Notes: generated by a model from the sequence alone, not told the origin. A DNA stretch of 64,000 bases from JABCYV01 sp963729325 (GCA_963729325.1 CAVSNS010000039.1:1-64000), one strand, 5' to 3'; shown: positions 25,843-36,081, counted from the first letter of the stretch. Numbers and translations: made by a program.

Positions 25843-27627
25843 ATGAGTCTCGAAACTCTCAACGATATCTTCTTTACGGTCGCGGAGCGCAACCATCCCC
25901 GGGTGATGCTGCACCGGCAAGCTAATCAGTGGACGGCTATCTCTGCCCAGGAGCTATACCGAGGCGTCGCCGGTGTGGCTGGCCAGCTGCGGCGCTGGGG
26001 CATCTCGCGCGGCGATCGGGTGGCTATCCTCTGCGAGAACCGTCCGGAGTGGGCGATCGCGGACTTCGCTTCCCTGCTTCTGGGGGCGGTAACCGTTCCA
26101 ATCTATTCCACACTTACCGCCGAGCAAACTGCCTATATGCTGCGCGACTCCGGAGCGCGTGTGGTTTTTGTTTCCACGGAAAAGCAGCTGCAGAAAGTTT
26201 CTTCCATCCTGGCGGAGACGCCAGCAGAAAAAATCGTAGTCATGGATGCGGTGGAGGCGGCAGACGCGACGCCGATGCGGCAACTGATGCAGGAAGGTCC
26301 AGGAGAGCGCAATCCGGAGCTTGAAGCCAGCGCTCGCAACGTCGGCCCGAATGATTTGGCAACCATTATTTATACGTCGGGGACGACCGGCACTCCGAAG
26401 GGCGTGATGCTCACGCACGGAAACATGGCGTCAAACCTGGTCTTCTCGCTTTCGGGGTTCCCGGTCCGTGAGGGCGACGTCAGCCTTTCGTTTCTTCCTC
26501 TCTCGCATGTGACGGCGCGCCACGTCGATTACGCCATGTTTTACCACGGGGTCACGCTGGCTTACGTTCAGCTCCTGAGCCATTTTCAGAAGGCGCTGCT
26601 TGAGGTGCAGCCGACGATCTTCGTCGGCGTTCCGCGAGTGTATGAAAAAATTTATGGGCAGGTAGATCAGAAAGCCAAAAGCTTTCCCGCGATTTGGATT
26701 TACCAGTGGGCTCTGTCGGTGGGACGGGCACACAGAGCAGAAGTGCTGGCGGGCCAGCAGCCTGAGTCGGCAGCGTGGCAGCTCGCCGACCGGCTAGTCT
26801 ATTCGAAAGTACGAGCCGGCATGGGAGGCCGTGGCCAAATCTATATTTCCGGCGGCGCGCCGCTGGGGCGCGAACTGGCGGAGTGGTTCGCCGACATCGG
26901 CATCCGCATTCACGAAGGGTATGGGCTGACAGAGACTTCTCCGGTGATTGCGGTGAATTCGCCGGGCGCGCACAAGATCGGCACAGTGGGAAAGCCGCTG
27001 GCGAATCTTGAAGTGCGCATCGCCGAGGACGGAGAGCTGCTGGTGCGCGGTCCTTCTGTGTTCAAGGGTTACTGGAATAAACCGGAGGAAACGCGAGATG
27101 CCTTTGTGGATGGCTGGTTCAAGACTGGCGACATCGGCAAGCTCGATGCGGACGGATTTCTCTCTATTACGGATCGCAAGAAAGATCTGATCAAAACTTC
27201 GGGAGGGAAATTCATTGCGCCGCAGCCGATCGAGAACTCGCTCAAACACAATGCGCTGGTTGCGGAAGCAGTGGTTCTGGGCGACAAGCGCAAGTTCCCT
27301 GCCGTGCTGATTGCCCCTAACTTTTTAGTCTTGGAGGATTGGGCCCGGGCGAACGAGCTGGCGTTCTCTTCGCGTGAGGAGCTGATCGCCCATTCCAAGG
27401 TGCGAGTTTTGTACGAAGGTATTGTCGAAGAACTGAACCAGAGTCTTGCTCGCTTTGAAAAGCTGAAGCGAGTGATGCTGGTGCCAGACGAGTTTTCCGC
27501 GGAGAACGGATTGCTGACCGCCAGCATGAAATTGCGACGACAAGTGGTGGAAGAGCATTATCGCCAGGAAATCGAAGAGATGTACGCGCAGGCGGAAGAG
27601 GCGGGTCCGGTGGGGAAGGGGGAGTAG
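25843..27627 (+). CDS. fadD: Long-chain acyl-CoA synthetase (AMP-forming)
   Basis: A 594-residue ANL-superfamily enzyme that activates fatty acids to acyl-CoA via an acyl-adenylate. Motifs in order: WGISRGDRVAILCENRPEW, the ATP-binding YTSGTTGTPKGVMLTHGN, SGGAPLGRELAEWF, GYGLTETSPVIAVNS, GWFKTGDIGKLDADGFL and the hinge DRKKDLIKTSGGKFIAPQ. I prefer ATG 25843 (GGAG upstream) to the in-frame ATG 25786, which has no ribosome site and would add an atypical 19 residues. The frame is intact. It stands alone and supplies acyl-CoA for lipid synthesis or beta-oxidation. Close relatives include FAA1-like AMP-dependent synthetases. Confidence 0.92.
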   Translation: MSLETLNDIFFTVAERNHPRVMLHRQANQWTAISAQELYRGVAGVAGQLRRWGISRGDRVAILCENRPEWAIADFASLLLGAVTVPIYSTLTAEQTAYMLRDSGARVVFVSTEKQLQKVSSILAETPAEKIVVMDAVEAADATPMRQLMQEGPGERNPELEASARNVGPNDLATIIYTSGTTGTPKGVMLTHGNMASNLVFSLSGFPVREGDVSLSFLPLSHVTARHVDYAMFYHGVTLAYVQLLSHFQKALLEVQPTIFVGVPRVYEKIYGQVDQKAKSFPAIWIYQWALSVGRAHRAEVLAGQQPESAAWQLADRLVYSKVRAGMGGRGQIYISGGAPLGRELAEWFADIGIRIHEGYGLTETSPVIAVNSPGAHKIGTVGKPLANLEVRIAEDGELLVRGPSVFKGYWNKPEETRDAFVDGWFKTGDIGKLDADGFLSITDRKKDLIKTSGGKFIAPQPIENSLKHNALVAEAVVLGDKRKFPAVLIAPNFLVLEDWARANELAFSSREELIAHSKVRVLYEGIVEELNQSLARFEKLKRVMLVPDEFSAENGLLTASMKLRRQVVEEHYRQEIEEMYAQAEEAGPVGKGE

Positions 27628-27724
27628 GGGGTTCGCTTGCCGCGGTGGGACTTGAGCTTGGTCTCCAAGGCAGTACTTAATATGAAAAACATGACAGCCG
27701 CCTGATCAAACGGCATTTCGACAT

Positions 27725-29196
27725 ATGTCTCCCATTCCCAATGGAAGCCTCGGCAGGCGGTTCGTCGCGTCCTTTAGGGCTGAAAGGTTGCTCCTGGCTT
27801 CCGTCTTTTTCGGGGCCATCCTAGCGATTCTCGCGTGCATGCCGCTAATTGGCAGTCCTTACCAAGTTGACTACGGCGAGGGTTTGATGCTGGATGGCGC
27901 ACTGCGCATCCGGCACTCTCAAACGCTCTATCCCAATCCGTTTGCTTTCCCTATAGTTCTCCACGTTTACGGCCCGGTTGCCTATGGAGCTGCAGCCTTG
28001 GTTCTGCCTAGTGGGCATGCTTCGTTTCCACCCGGCAGGTTACTGATACTGACATGTTCCGTTGCGCTCTCATTGCTCCTCGGGACTATTCTGCGGCGCC
28101 TGACAGGTTCCTGGTGGATTGGTCTTTCTTTTGGATTTCTGCTGCTGACGCTTCCAGCTTTTAGGTTTTGGCTCTACCTCTTACGCGCGGACGTTATCGG
28201 CATTTTCTTCTCCATGACGGGAGTCGCCCTCTACCTTTTTGATGAGAAACGGTGGTACAGGATCATACCGTTCTTTGGGCTCGCGATATTCTGCAAGTAC
28301 ACTCTGGTCGCAGCCCCTGTTGCAGTGTTCTTACATTTGGTTCTGAACCGAAAGTTAAGGCACGGTCTTGGATTTGCTATGGGGCTAGGCTTTAGCCTGC
28401 ACCCTTGCATTTATCATTCTCCAGATCAACACCGATGGATGGTTTGCCTTTCACATGTTTTCAACCCATCCCGATCGGTATTCGCTAATGCAGTTCTTCG
28501 CACTGGCAACGCTGGTGTGGCTAAGCGCGCCGGTCGTAACAGCGCTTGCAGTGTGGTGCGTCGCCCACGATTTTCGCGCCAAAGAGTGGGGTTTCCCGCC
28601 CCTCTACTTGGCTGCAAGCTCCATTACTGCTCTCACCGCTGGTAAGCTTGGATCGACGACGAACCATTTCGTCGAATGGATGGCCGCATGCTGCTTATGC
28701 GCTGGCCTAGGCTATTCGTTGTTGCTCTCGAGGCATGCTGCAAGATCAGTGCCGCTGACGGTGCTGCTGAGCGCTTCGATCTTGGTTGGGGTGTTCGCGC
28801 AGAATCGTCGCACCTTACAGTCGTCTCGCGAGTTCGCGGGATGCGACGAGGCGTACCTCTATGTGAGGAAGTCGCCGTCAGCCCGAGTTCTATATGAGAG
28901 CCTTGGGCCACTGCTTCTTGCCGGAAAGCCAATACTTGTTTCCGACCCGTTTGTATTTGGCCAGCTCGTCCAACATGGCGTGTGGCCGGATAAGCAGGTC
29001 GAAGGGATGGTAGATAAGCAGTATTTTGGCCTGATTGTTATGTCACGAGACCCATTTCCTGAGCCGGGCGGCTCCGACGCATTGCCCAGAGTCCCTCGTG
29101 ACTGCCATTGAGCGGAACTATCGAACTGTGAATCGGTTTACGTGTCGCGATGCTGGCGTCATGCTGCAGCCAATCCCAAACCATCAGGCTCAGTAG
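27725..29196 (+). CDS. Multi-pass membrane protein, possible GT-C-like glycosyltransferase (two frameshifts)
   Basis: The hydrophobic protein has around ten predicted transmembrane segments, for example LLLASVFFGAILAILACMPL, LLILTCSVALSLLLGTIL and, after a frameshift near 28395, FFALATLVWLSAPVVTALAV. A second shift near 29085 leads to the natural end LVTAIERNYRTVNRF at 29194-29196. An early acidic loop (YQVDYGEGLMLDGALRI) followed by membrane helices resembles the GT-C fold of lipid-linked sugar transferases such as the ArnT/PMT group. That assignment is inference from topology and the acidic loop; no donor or acceptor can be named. Confidence 0.55.
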
Positions 29197-29962
29197 CGAC
29201 CGTCGGGAGTGTCGGACTGGCGCTAATTACAAGCCGGGTGCCCAGGTCTCGCGGTTTTCGAGACCTGGGATTCCACGGTCGTTTCAAGCGTGGGGTTTTT
29301 CTCCCTTACCACCTTTCGCGGATGATTCGAATCGGATCGGAAGTCTCCCTCCCACTTCTCGCAAAAAACGGGAGAAATGGGGCACCCGGTGCTCACTGTC
29401 GTCGAGGGTTGCCGGTCTGCACGCCAGATCCCTCGCCCCGCTGGTGAAAGCGCGGGGCCTCGGGATGACGCCAGTGCGGAGGGCTGGGTGGTCCACCCTT
29501 CGTTTGTTGAAGGGTGGGATTCCACGGTCGTATCAAGCCTGGATTTTTCTTCCCTCATCGCCCAGCCTGTCGCAGATGACTCGAATGGGATGGGAAGCCT
29601 CCGCACCCACTTCTCGCAAAAAACGCGAGAAATGGGGCACCCAGTGTTGCGCACGGACGAGGACGCCCGCGCTACACCTGAACACAAGGTCCCTCGACTG
29701 CGAGTGCCGATTCGCCAGCGAATCGGCATCCTCCGCTCGGGATGACAAGACTGAAACCGCAGAAAATCCCCGCCCAAGCGAAGCTTGGACGGGGCACCCT
29801 CGATGGACGATTCCGCAGGTATAAATCCGAATTATTCCCTTGACCTCACTTTTGGATTGGAAGATAAGGGAGTATGGGGTCATTTGACGATGCCTCGGCA
29901 AGCGGTAACTCGTTTGTTTTCATTATAGTTATAAGATGATTGCTAGTAATAGGTGAGGAATC
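29197..29962. repeat. Dense cluster of hairpin repeats
   Basis: A 766-bp spacer made almost entirely of short hairpin elements. CGCAAAAAACGGGAGAAATG with GGGGCACCC occurs twice (about 29358 and 29612). GATCCCTCGCCCCGC...CGGGATGAC lies at 29427-29468. GTCCCTCGACTGCGAGTGCC...CTCGGGATGAC lies at about 29690-29746. ATCCCCGCCCAAGC/GCTTGGACGGGGCACCCT lies at 29766-29800. Apparent long frames here are artefacts of the repeats. Confidence 0.7.
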
Positions 29963-30558
29963 ATGGCAAATCAATCCGGCGATCCAAATGCGGCACTAAT
30001 TATTAAAGACGCGGAAGGGCTGAAGGAACGCAACACTAAGCGAACGGGAGAGCTTCGGAAGCGGCGTTTTTGCACAAAGCGGTGGGCCTGGGTTTCAAGG
30101 TGACCAAGCCGTGGGGAGATAGCGAACGCTATGACTTCGTCGTGGATTCGGGCGGGCGGTTGTGGCGGGTGCAGATCAAGTGCACGGCGGCGATCCGGGC
30201 AGGGGGATACCATATCCAGCCGATCCACTTTGTGTATGGAAAGAATAAGGTGGTTTACACCGCCGAGGACATTGATGTTCTCGCGGCCCATATCGTTCCT
30301 CTGGACGTGTGGTACGTGGTGCCGGTACAGGCGCTGGCCCAGGGCAGGAGTCTGCGGCTTTATCCGGATGGAGGATGCGAACGAGCGCGTTTCGAAAAGT
30401 ATCGCGAGGCATGGGATTTTTTTCGTGGCGGCGAAGCGGCGGGCGTAATGCCGGTGGAGGCTGCGGAAGAAGAGGATGAAGAGCCGGTAGAGGAGCGCTC
30501 GATGCAATGGATCATCCGGCGTCCCATTTGGAAGCCTCACATTATTCGCATGCGGTAG
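29963..30558 (+). CDS. PD-(D/E)XK endonuclease-like protein, PDDEXK_5 type (frameshift)
   Basis: ATG 29963 has GAGGAA just upstream. The N-terminus reads DAEGLKERNTKRTGEL, a one-base loss near 30051 shifts the frame, and the protein continues SEAAFLHKAVGLGFKVTKPW, GDSERYDFVVDSG, LWRVQIKCTAA. Glu in the helix, the Asp in RYDF and Q-x-K in VQIKC are the PD-(D/E)XK catalytic set as in group I intron-associated endonucleases (PF11645). The C-terminus is acidic (EAAEEEDEEPVEE). No intron is seen here, so this is a free-standing member found in a repeat-rich zone. DNA cleavage or repair is inferred from the family only. Confidence 0.7.
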
Positions 30559-30584
30559 GCAGGTCCGGCGGGCACCCGCAAAAA

Positions 30585-30620
30585 ATCCCCGCCCAAGCAA
30601 AGCTTGGACGGGGCACCCTT
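30585..30620. repeat. Hairpin repeat, CCCCGCCCAAGC family
   Basis: ATCCCCGCCCAAGC pairs with GCTTGGACGGGG, then CACCCTT. It is almost identical to elements at 29766-29800 and 31473-31507, differing at one or two loop bases. It lies between the endonuclease gene and the next gene. Confidence 0.75.
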
Positions 30621-30707
30621 GAGCGTAGATGGGTTCGGCATAACAAAACAGGTGTACAATGTCCGCCGTTTTGGGGGACGAAGACAAATCCGATTGGGGG
30701 AGGAAAA

Positions 30708-31149
30708 ATGCGGAAAACGATACCAGTCGTAGTTCTTCTTATTGGGTTGCTGAGTTCAGTCCCGGGTGTGGGCGCAAAATCCGAATTACGATGTTGGACC
30801 GGTGTGGCGGGTCACGTACATGCATTTGAAGCCGGGTATGGGGGATGCTTTCTGGAACGACTTCCGACAACACATAAAGCCGGTGCTCGAAGAACAAAAG
30901 AAACAGGGATTGATTTCAGACTATAAGACGTTCACAAACCCGACTGCCAGATCGCCGAACGACTGGGACGTGGCGTTCGGCGTCCTGTATGCGAATTGGG
31001 CGGCGCTTGACCAGATCGACGCAAAGGCGGCGTCGGTCACGGTGAAACATTATGGATCGCGCGAGGCGGCTTTTGAGGCGGCGCGCAAACGAGCCGAGCT
31101 TCGCGAAGTGGTTGCGAGCCATTTGGCTCGCGAGGTCATGACGAAGTAA
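30708..31149 (+). CDS. Small secreted protein (one frameshift)
   Basis: ATG 30708 follows a strong GGGGGAGG site. The signal peptide reads IPVVVLLIGLLSSVPG. A frameshift near 30767 then leads into WAQNPNYDVGPVWRVTYMHL, GDAFWNDFRQHIKPVLEEQK, ISDYKTFTNPTARSPNDWDV and a C-terminal helix (AARKRAELREVVASHLAREV). The alternation of one long helix with short strands resembles dimeric ferredoxin-like folds such as NIPSNAP-type proteins, but I cannot assign it. Repeats surround it on both sides. Confidence 0.55.
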
Positions 31150-31716
31150 GCGCGTCAGAAGTTCGGGTGTTGCAAATAGGCGGGCCGGGTGGCCCGCCGT
31201 TCGTTTGGTGGAGGGGCCAGCTAAAGAGCAAACACAAGGTCCCTCGACTGCGAGTACCGATTCGCAAGCGAATCGATACTCTTCGCTCGGGATCACAAGA
31301 CTGGAGGGGGACGGGCAAGGAACAAATCATCTCTCCAACCGACCCGGATCGCACGGGCGGGGGACGCCCGCGCCTACATCCACTGCTTGATTTGGATTTA
31401 GAACTGCAGATCCCCTTCGACCGCGCTCAACGCAGGCTTTTCCTATGTTGCGCTTACAGCCACCCGCAGAAAATCCCCGCCCAAGCGGAGCTTGGACGGG
31501 GCACCCTCGCGGATTTTTCTTCCCTAACTGCAGATCCCTCGCTCCGCTCGGGATGACAACCAAGTGGGAGGACGCGAGCCGCCCGGGCGGTTCAAACGGA
31601 GGATCCCCGCCCATGCAAAAAGGCAAAGATAGGGCACCCGCCTACAAATGACCTTCGGGTGTCGTGCCCGACAGTAACGTTGCCGGCATCTAATTTAAGA
31701 GGCAAGATAGGCAGCG
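31150..31716. repeat. Spacer with several hairpin repeat families
   Basis: It contains GTCCCTCGACTGCGAGTACC...CTCGGGATCAC (about 31240-31300), GCACGGGCGGGGGACGCCCG with CGCCTACAT (31351-31379), the CCCCGCCCAAGC hairpin (31473-31507) and GATCCCTCGCTCCGCTCGGG with ATGAC (about 31531-31556). No gene is credible in it. Confidence 0.65.
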
Positions 31717-32305
31717 GTGCTTACGCCTACAGAAATCACGGTGGAGGCGATCGCTCGCGGGCGAGCGATTAAACGGGTGAACGCACTGACCGCGGTCTTA
31801 TGCGGCGGCTTGCCCGCGGCCGTGCTTGGCATTCTTTTTTCCCGCCTGACTTGGCAGGTGGGTCGCTGGTTTTGTCGTGGGACTCTTATGGGCGAGCTTA
31901 TTTGAATACTCGTATCACCGATTCCTTCTTCACCTGCCGGGAACATTCTTCGCGCGGCGTCACCTGGAACATCATGCAACCGTGGGGACGGCGACTGAGG
32001 CGGAGCACGTCAACCTGGGCGGATCGCCGGTCTGGGTCGTGGCGATGTTTGCGATTAACGGCGTGCCCGTGGTGATTTTGGACGCACTGCTCGGACTACG
32101 GATCGCGCCGGGAATGCTGATTGCGTTCTCGGCTTACTTTCTTACGACCGAGGAATTTCATTGGCGCATTCATCTGGGCGAATGGCTGCCGCCGGGCTTT
32201 CAAGGAACCAGAGCATATCACCTAGCACACCACACGCGCCCAGATGCGCGGTTTAACATCTTTCTGCCATTGTGGGATTTGATGTTCAGAACTGCAGGGA
32301 GCTAG
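31717..32305 (+). CDS. Fatty acid hydroxylase superfamily protein (one frameshift)
   Basis: A membrane di-iron hydroxylase-like protein. The first frame holds a helix (NALTAVLCGGLPAAVLGILF). Near 31875 the frame shifts into GLLWASLFEYSYHRFLLH, then RRHLEHHATVG, a helix pair (VWVVAMFAINGVPVVILDAL) and FHWRIHLGEW with AYHLAHHTRPDARF. The clusters HRFLLH, HLEHH, FHWRIH and HLAHH are the eight-histidine pattern of this family (sterol desaturase/ceramide hydroxylase-like), which hydroxylates lipid chains using oxygen. The start is GTG with AAGAGG upstream, which is less sure than the body. The substrate is unknown. Confidence 0.7.
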
Positions 32306-32758
32306 GCACTCTTCCAACGCGGTGGGCGTTGCGCCTTACGGCGCGAATAGGACTTCCCTGGGTCCGCTGGGGCTTCGGCAAAAACGGGCAGGCTCTCGAT
32401 TCCGGATGGTGATTCGCGGGCACCCGCCAATTATGCGGTGACGAGAAAACTTCAGATCCCTCGACTGCGGATGGCGATTCGCAAGCGAATCCGCATCCTC
32501 CGCTCGGGATGACAATTTGGTAGTTACGCACCCTTCGACTTCGCTCAGGGCGGGCTCTAGAAGCCGTGGCCTTCCCGATTAAAGCGAGCACTCGGCGGCG
32601 GTGAAGTGGCGATGAATGGGTTGACGCTACTCCCAGGTCTCGCAAAAACCCCGAGACCTGGGGCACCCGCGCAGCCCCGTCACCCACCCTTTCGCAAAGT
32701 ACGCGAAAGGGTGGGGCACCCGGCTCCATCGAGATGTGATTTTCATTACAATAGAACC
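32306..32758. repeat. Repeat-rich spacer before thiG
   Basis: It includes GATCCCTCGACTGCGGATGG with a GATTCGCAAGCGAATC core and CTCGGGATGAC (about 32455-32512), plus two different hairpins that each end in GGGGCACCC (about 32634-32668 and 32684-32721). No TPP riboswitch-like sequence is seen. TACAAT at 32747-32752 lies only 6 bp before the thiG start. Confidence 0.55.
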
Positions 32759-33532
32759 ATGAATGATCCATTAATCATTGCTGGCCGCGAGTTCCGTTCC
32801 CGGCTCATCGTCGGAACAGGAAAGTACAAGTCGTTTCAGGAGACGGCGCGCGCGCTGGAAGCAAGCGGCGCGGAGATGGTCACGGTCGCCGTACGGCGGG
32901 TGAATCTGGATCGTGGCAAGGAATCACTGCTCGATTACATTGATCCGAAAAAATATTTTCTGCTGCCGAACACGGCCGGTTGCTACACCGCGGACGAAGC
33001 CATCCGGGCCGCGCGTTTGGGACGCGAGGTCGGGCTGTCGGATTGGGTGAAGCTGGAAGTCATCGGCGATCAGGCGACGCTCTATCCCGATGTGCAAGCG
33101 ACGCTGGAGGCGACGCGGGTGTTGGTGAAGGAAGGCTTTACGGTTCTTCCTTATACCTCTGATGATGTGGTATTTGCCAAGCGTTTGCTGGAGGCGGGCG
33201 CCAGCGCAGTCATGCCATTGGGGGCGCCGATCGGCAGCGGACTCGGGATTCAGAACGCAGCAAACATCCGCATTCTGCGCGAGGTGATTACCGGAGTGCC
33301 GCTGATCCTGGATGCCGGCGTCGGCACCGCGTCGGATGCGACCATAGCAATGGAACTAGGCGCGGACGCAGTGTTGATGAATAGCGGAATCGCTAACGCT
33401 CAAGACCCGGTGCTGATGGCGGAAGCCATGAAGCATGCGGTGATGGCGGGAAGGCAAGCTTATCTTTCAGGGCGCATGCAGAGAAAGCTTTACGCGACTG
33501 CCAGTTCTCCGTTGGAAGGCGTGCTGCGCTAA
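32759..33532 (+). CDS. thiG: Thiazole synthase ThiG
   Basis: A 257-residue TIM-barrel enzyme that makes the thiazole phosphate of thiamine from deoxyxylulose phosphate, dehydroglycine and ThiS thiocarboxylate. Family marks: LIVGTGKYKSFQETARALEA, VTVAVRRVNLD, LLPNTAGCYTADEAIRAARL, DWVKLEVIGD with the Schiff-base Lys, VMPLGAPIGSGLGIQN and LDAGVGTASDATIAMELGAD. The start at 32759 matches the normal N-terminus. No ribosome site is visible and TACAAT ends 6 bp upstream, so the mRNA may be leaderless. ThiS, ThiF and ThiH are not in the window. Confidence 0.95.
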   Translation: MNDPLIIAGREFRSRLIVGTGKYKSFQETARALEASGAEMVTVAVRRVNLDRGKESLLDYIDPKKYFLLPNTAGCYTADEAIRAARLGREVGLSDWVKLEVIGDQATLYPDVQATLEATRVLVKEGFTVLPYTSDDVVFAKRLLEAGASAVMPLGAPIGSGLGIQNAANIRILREVITGVPLILDAGVGTASDATIAMELGADAVLMNSGIANAQDPVLMAEAMKHAVMAGRQAYLSGRMQRKLYATASSPLEGVLR

Positions 33533-33594
33533 GCGGATCCAACAATAAAAAAGGCGACCGCTTGGGCCGCCTCCGAAGCTGTCCAGCGTTTCGT

Positions 33595-33932
33595 TCACAA
33601 CATCTTTACGCTGTCCACGTGGATGGAATCAGCCTTAACGTGTCCGGTCACGGCGACGTGATGTGCGATGTGGTCCTTTAAGGCGTCCGGGATTATCCAC
33701 GGTGAGAAGTTTCTGGTCCCCGTCAGTCACCACGACCATTTTCTCTCCCGCGGCTAGGCATTTCTTGGTGCAGGCTACCGCCCTGGTTTGGCATTGGCGC
33801 CCTTACGCCGCACTTGGCGTCGGCGACCCAACCCTTCACGGTTTGGGCTTTGCCCATGTCGTCGGCTGATACCACGGCTACGAGTAAGAACAGTACGGAG
33901 AGAAGCAAACAAACCAGCAGTACTTTCTTCAT
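33595..33932 (-). CDS. Small secreted protein (at least two frameshifts)
   Basis: ATG 33932 follows AAGGAG. Signal peptide: VLLVCLLLSVLFLLVAVVSA. The mature chain can be rebuilt over shifts near 33795 and 33690: KAQTVKGWVADAKCG, then NAKPG, ACTKKCLAAGEKMVVVTDGD, then LTVDN and DHIAHHVAVTGHVKADSIHV to a stop at 33595. Intact it would be about 112 residues with three cysteines and an OB-like beta pattern seen in small Acidobacteriota periplasmic proteins. Its function is not known. It converges with thiG. Confidence 0.55.
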
Positions 33933-34150
33933 AGCGACTCCTTGAGTTTTTAGGCGGCCGAAGCCGCGGATTTTGCCGAGAACCAAACTCCAAGGCGAGG
34001 CGCTTCCGCTGCAAGCGCTTTCAAGAAATCAAATCTCCTGGAGGCGGCGACACAGTGTAACTCAACAGCGCTGGCTCACTGCTCGGCCCTGGCACCTGGA
34101 ATTGCCGCAAATATACCACACTCGCGCATGGGGCAGACTGACGTCCAGCG

Positions 34151-34621
34151 CTATTTTTTGGCGGCTTTGGTGTCGGGAGATGGGATTGGGGCAGGAGGGG
34201 GCGCGACGTAGACGACTTCCCCGGGGCGGGTGTAATGCAACTGTTCGCGAGCTTCCTTCTCGATGGTTTTAGGATCGGTCTTAAGAGCTTTGACCTGCTG
34301 CGTGTAATAGTCGTTCTCTTTCTGTAGTTCTTCCAGTTCCCTTTGCAGATTCTGGTATTCGGCACGCTTCTGCCGGTAGACCACCATGCCATTTGCGCCC
34401 AACATAACATGGAAGAACAGCCAGACTGTTAGTATGGCGACTGCCGCAGTGGACAGTCGGCGACGCGCCCGATACAGCCAAGCCAAGGCGGGACGAAAGC
34501 GCTCCATGACCCGCTCGGCAAAAGCTTCGGCTTGCGGAGCGCGCTCGACCAGCGCCCGGAGTCCCTGCTCGGGCTGGGACAGTGCGCGAATTTTGGGGAG
34601 TGGCCCTATTCGAAGATCCAT
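34151..34621 (-). CDS. ftsB: FtsB/DivIC-type septum formation initiator
   Basis: A 156-residue single-pass membrane protein. A cytoplasmic N-terminus of about 55 residues precedes one transmembrane helix (STAAVAILTVWLFFHVMLGA). A coiled coil follows (VVYRQKRAEYQNLQRELEEL, then QKENDYYTQQVKAL) with the FtsB-like EKEAREQLHYTRPGEVVYV, and a proline-rich tail ends the protein. FtsB bridges FtsL and FtsQ in the divisome; the N-terminal extension is longer than in Proteobacteria. The start overlaps the 3' end of the phosphohexomutase gene by 16 bp, so translation is probably coupled. Confidence 0.85.
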   Translation of the reverse strand: MDLRIGPLPKIRALSQPEQGLRALVERAPQAEAFAERVMERFRPALAWLYRARRRLSTAAVAILTVWLFFHVMLGANGMVVYRQKRAEYQNLQRELEELQKENDYYTQQVKALKTDPKTIEKEAREQLHYTRPGEVVYVAPPPAPIPSPDTKAAKK

Positions 34622-36018
34622 TTTTTAGCGGCTGCGCTTAGCTTCTGCAATTTGTCCATGCTCCCAGCCTCAGAATAAACGCGAACCACAGGCTCCGTGC
34701 CTGACAGGCGATAACAGACCCAGGAACCATCCGCGAGCACCAGCTTCAATCCGTCGGTGCGAACCACATCGCTCACCTTGAGGCCGAAGAAATCCTTCGG
34801 ATCAGTCTTCAGCTTCTCAGTGAACTTCTCCTTCACCTCCGCCGTCAAGCGGAAGTTCTCACGGATGGGGTAGAAGGAACCAACTTCGGCAAATAGCCTT
34901 TTCAGCTGTTGACCCAGGGTCTGGCCGCGACGGGCTACCATTTCGCAACACAACAAGCCAGCGAGGACACCGTCCTTTCTCCGGGACATGATGGCGAATC
35001 GAGAGCCCGGCACTTTCTTCGCCGCCGATGGCGATCTTGTCTTGCTTGATCAGTTCGCCAATGTACTTGAAGCCCACGGGAGTTTCATGCAGCTCGACCC
35101 GGTAATGCCGGGCCAGGGCGTTGATCATGTTGGTGGTGGCTACGGATTTTCCCACTCCATTCTTCCAGCCGCGGCTCTCCACCAGATAATCGAAGAGAAG
35201 GGCGATGATGTAGTTGGGCTGGAAGAAAGTTCCGTCTTGATCGAGGATGCCGAAGCGATCGGCGTCACCGTCGGTAGCGATGCCGATGTGCGCATTGGTT
35301 TCGCGCATCTTCCTGCGGAGGTCTTCGAGCAGGTGATCGTCTGGTTCAGGAGCATGTCCGCCGAAGAGCACGTCACGATAGTCGTGGACAGTCGCCACGT
35401 TCACGCCGGCGTCGCGCAACAGCGCGTCGGGATATCCGCGCGCCGCTCCCCAGAGTGGATCGAACACCACACGTAGTCCTGCTTTCTTGATGATGTCGAG
35501 CTCAACGATCTCGCGCAGCCGCGCCAGATACATGCCTCGTGGATCTAACGCTTGGCTGGAGATTTGCCTCTTTTCTATCGTCGAAGCGCGTTTCGGGCCA
35601 CCGTTGAGGCTGGCAATTTCTGCCTCAATCCGCCCGGTGACGTCGGGCAGTGCGGGGGCGCCATCGGGCGTAGAAAACTTGATTCCGTTGTACTCGGGAG
35701 GGTTGTGGGAAGCGGTGAAGTTGATGGCTCCGTCGGTCTTTTCGTGAATCACAGCATAAGCAATGGCGGGGTGGGGGCGGCTTCGGCGATCATCAGCGGA
35801 GTGATGCCATGGGCGGCAAGAATCTCGGCCGCCATCGAGCAGAAGGCTTCGCCCAGAAATCTGGGATCACGGCCTACAATCACGCGCGCGCCAGCCGGCT
35901 TCTGCGAAATCACGTAGCGCGCAATTCCGGTCACAGCGCGCCGCACATTGGCAAAGGTAAACTCTTCCGCCATTACAGCCCGCCATCCCGAGGTGCCGAA
36001 CTTGATCTGCGCTGGCAT
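34606..36018 (-). CDS. Phosphoglucomutase/phosphomannomutase (two frameshifts)
   Basis: An alpha-D-phosphohexomutase of about 470 residues in three frames (breaks near 35755 and 34985). Domain I starts IKFGTSGWRAVMAEEFT and holds the phosphoserine loop FTASHNPPEYNGIKF (Ser near residue 104). The metal loop is GIATDGDADRFGI, the sugar-binding loop IGGEESAGLSI, and the phosphate-binding loop of domain IV is CYRLSGTEPVVRVYSE. All four signature loops are present, so the breaks are probably assembly errors. It interconverts hexose 1- and 6-phosphates for wall and polysaccharide precursors. It precedes ftsB with a 16-bp overlap. Confidence 0.85.
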
Positions 36019-36081
36019 CGTTGTCCTACCTCCAGTGTTACTCTTGGATGCGGAAAGCTGACGGCTGACCAGTGATTTTAT

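Noticed and set aside
29197..32758. CRISPR array
   Set aside because: The repeats are different hairpin families with irregular spacing and no uniform spacers, and no cas genes are nearby.
32306..32758. TPP riboswitch upstream of thiG
   Set aside because: No conserved thi-box sequence is seen and the promoter-like TACAAT sits 6 bp before the start codon.
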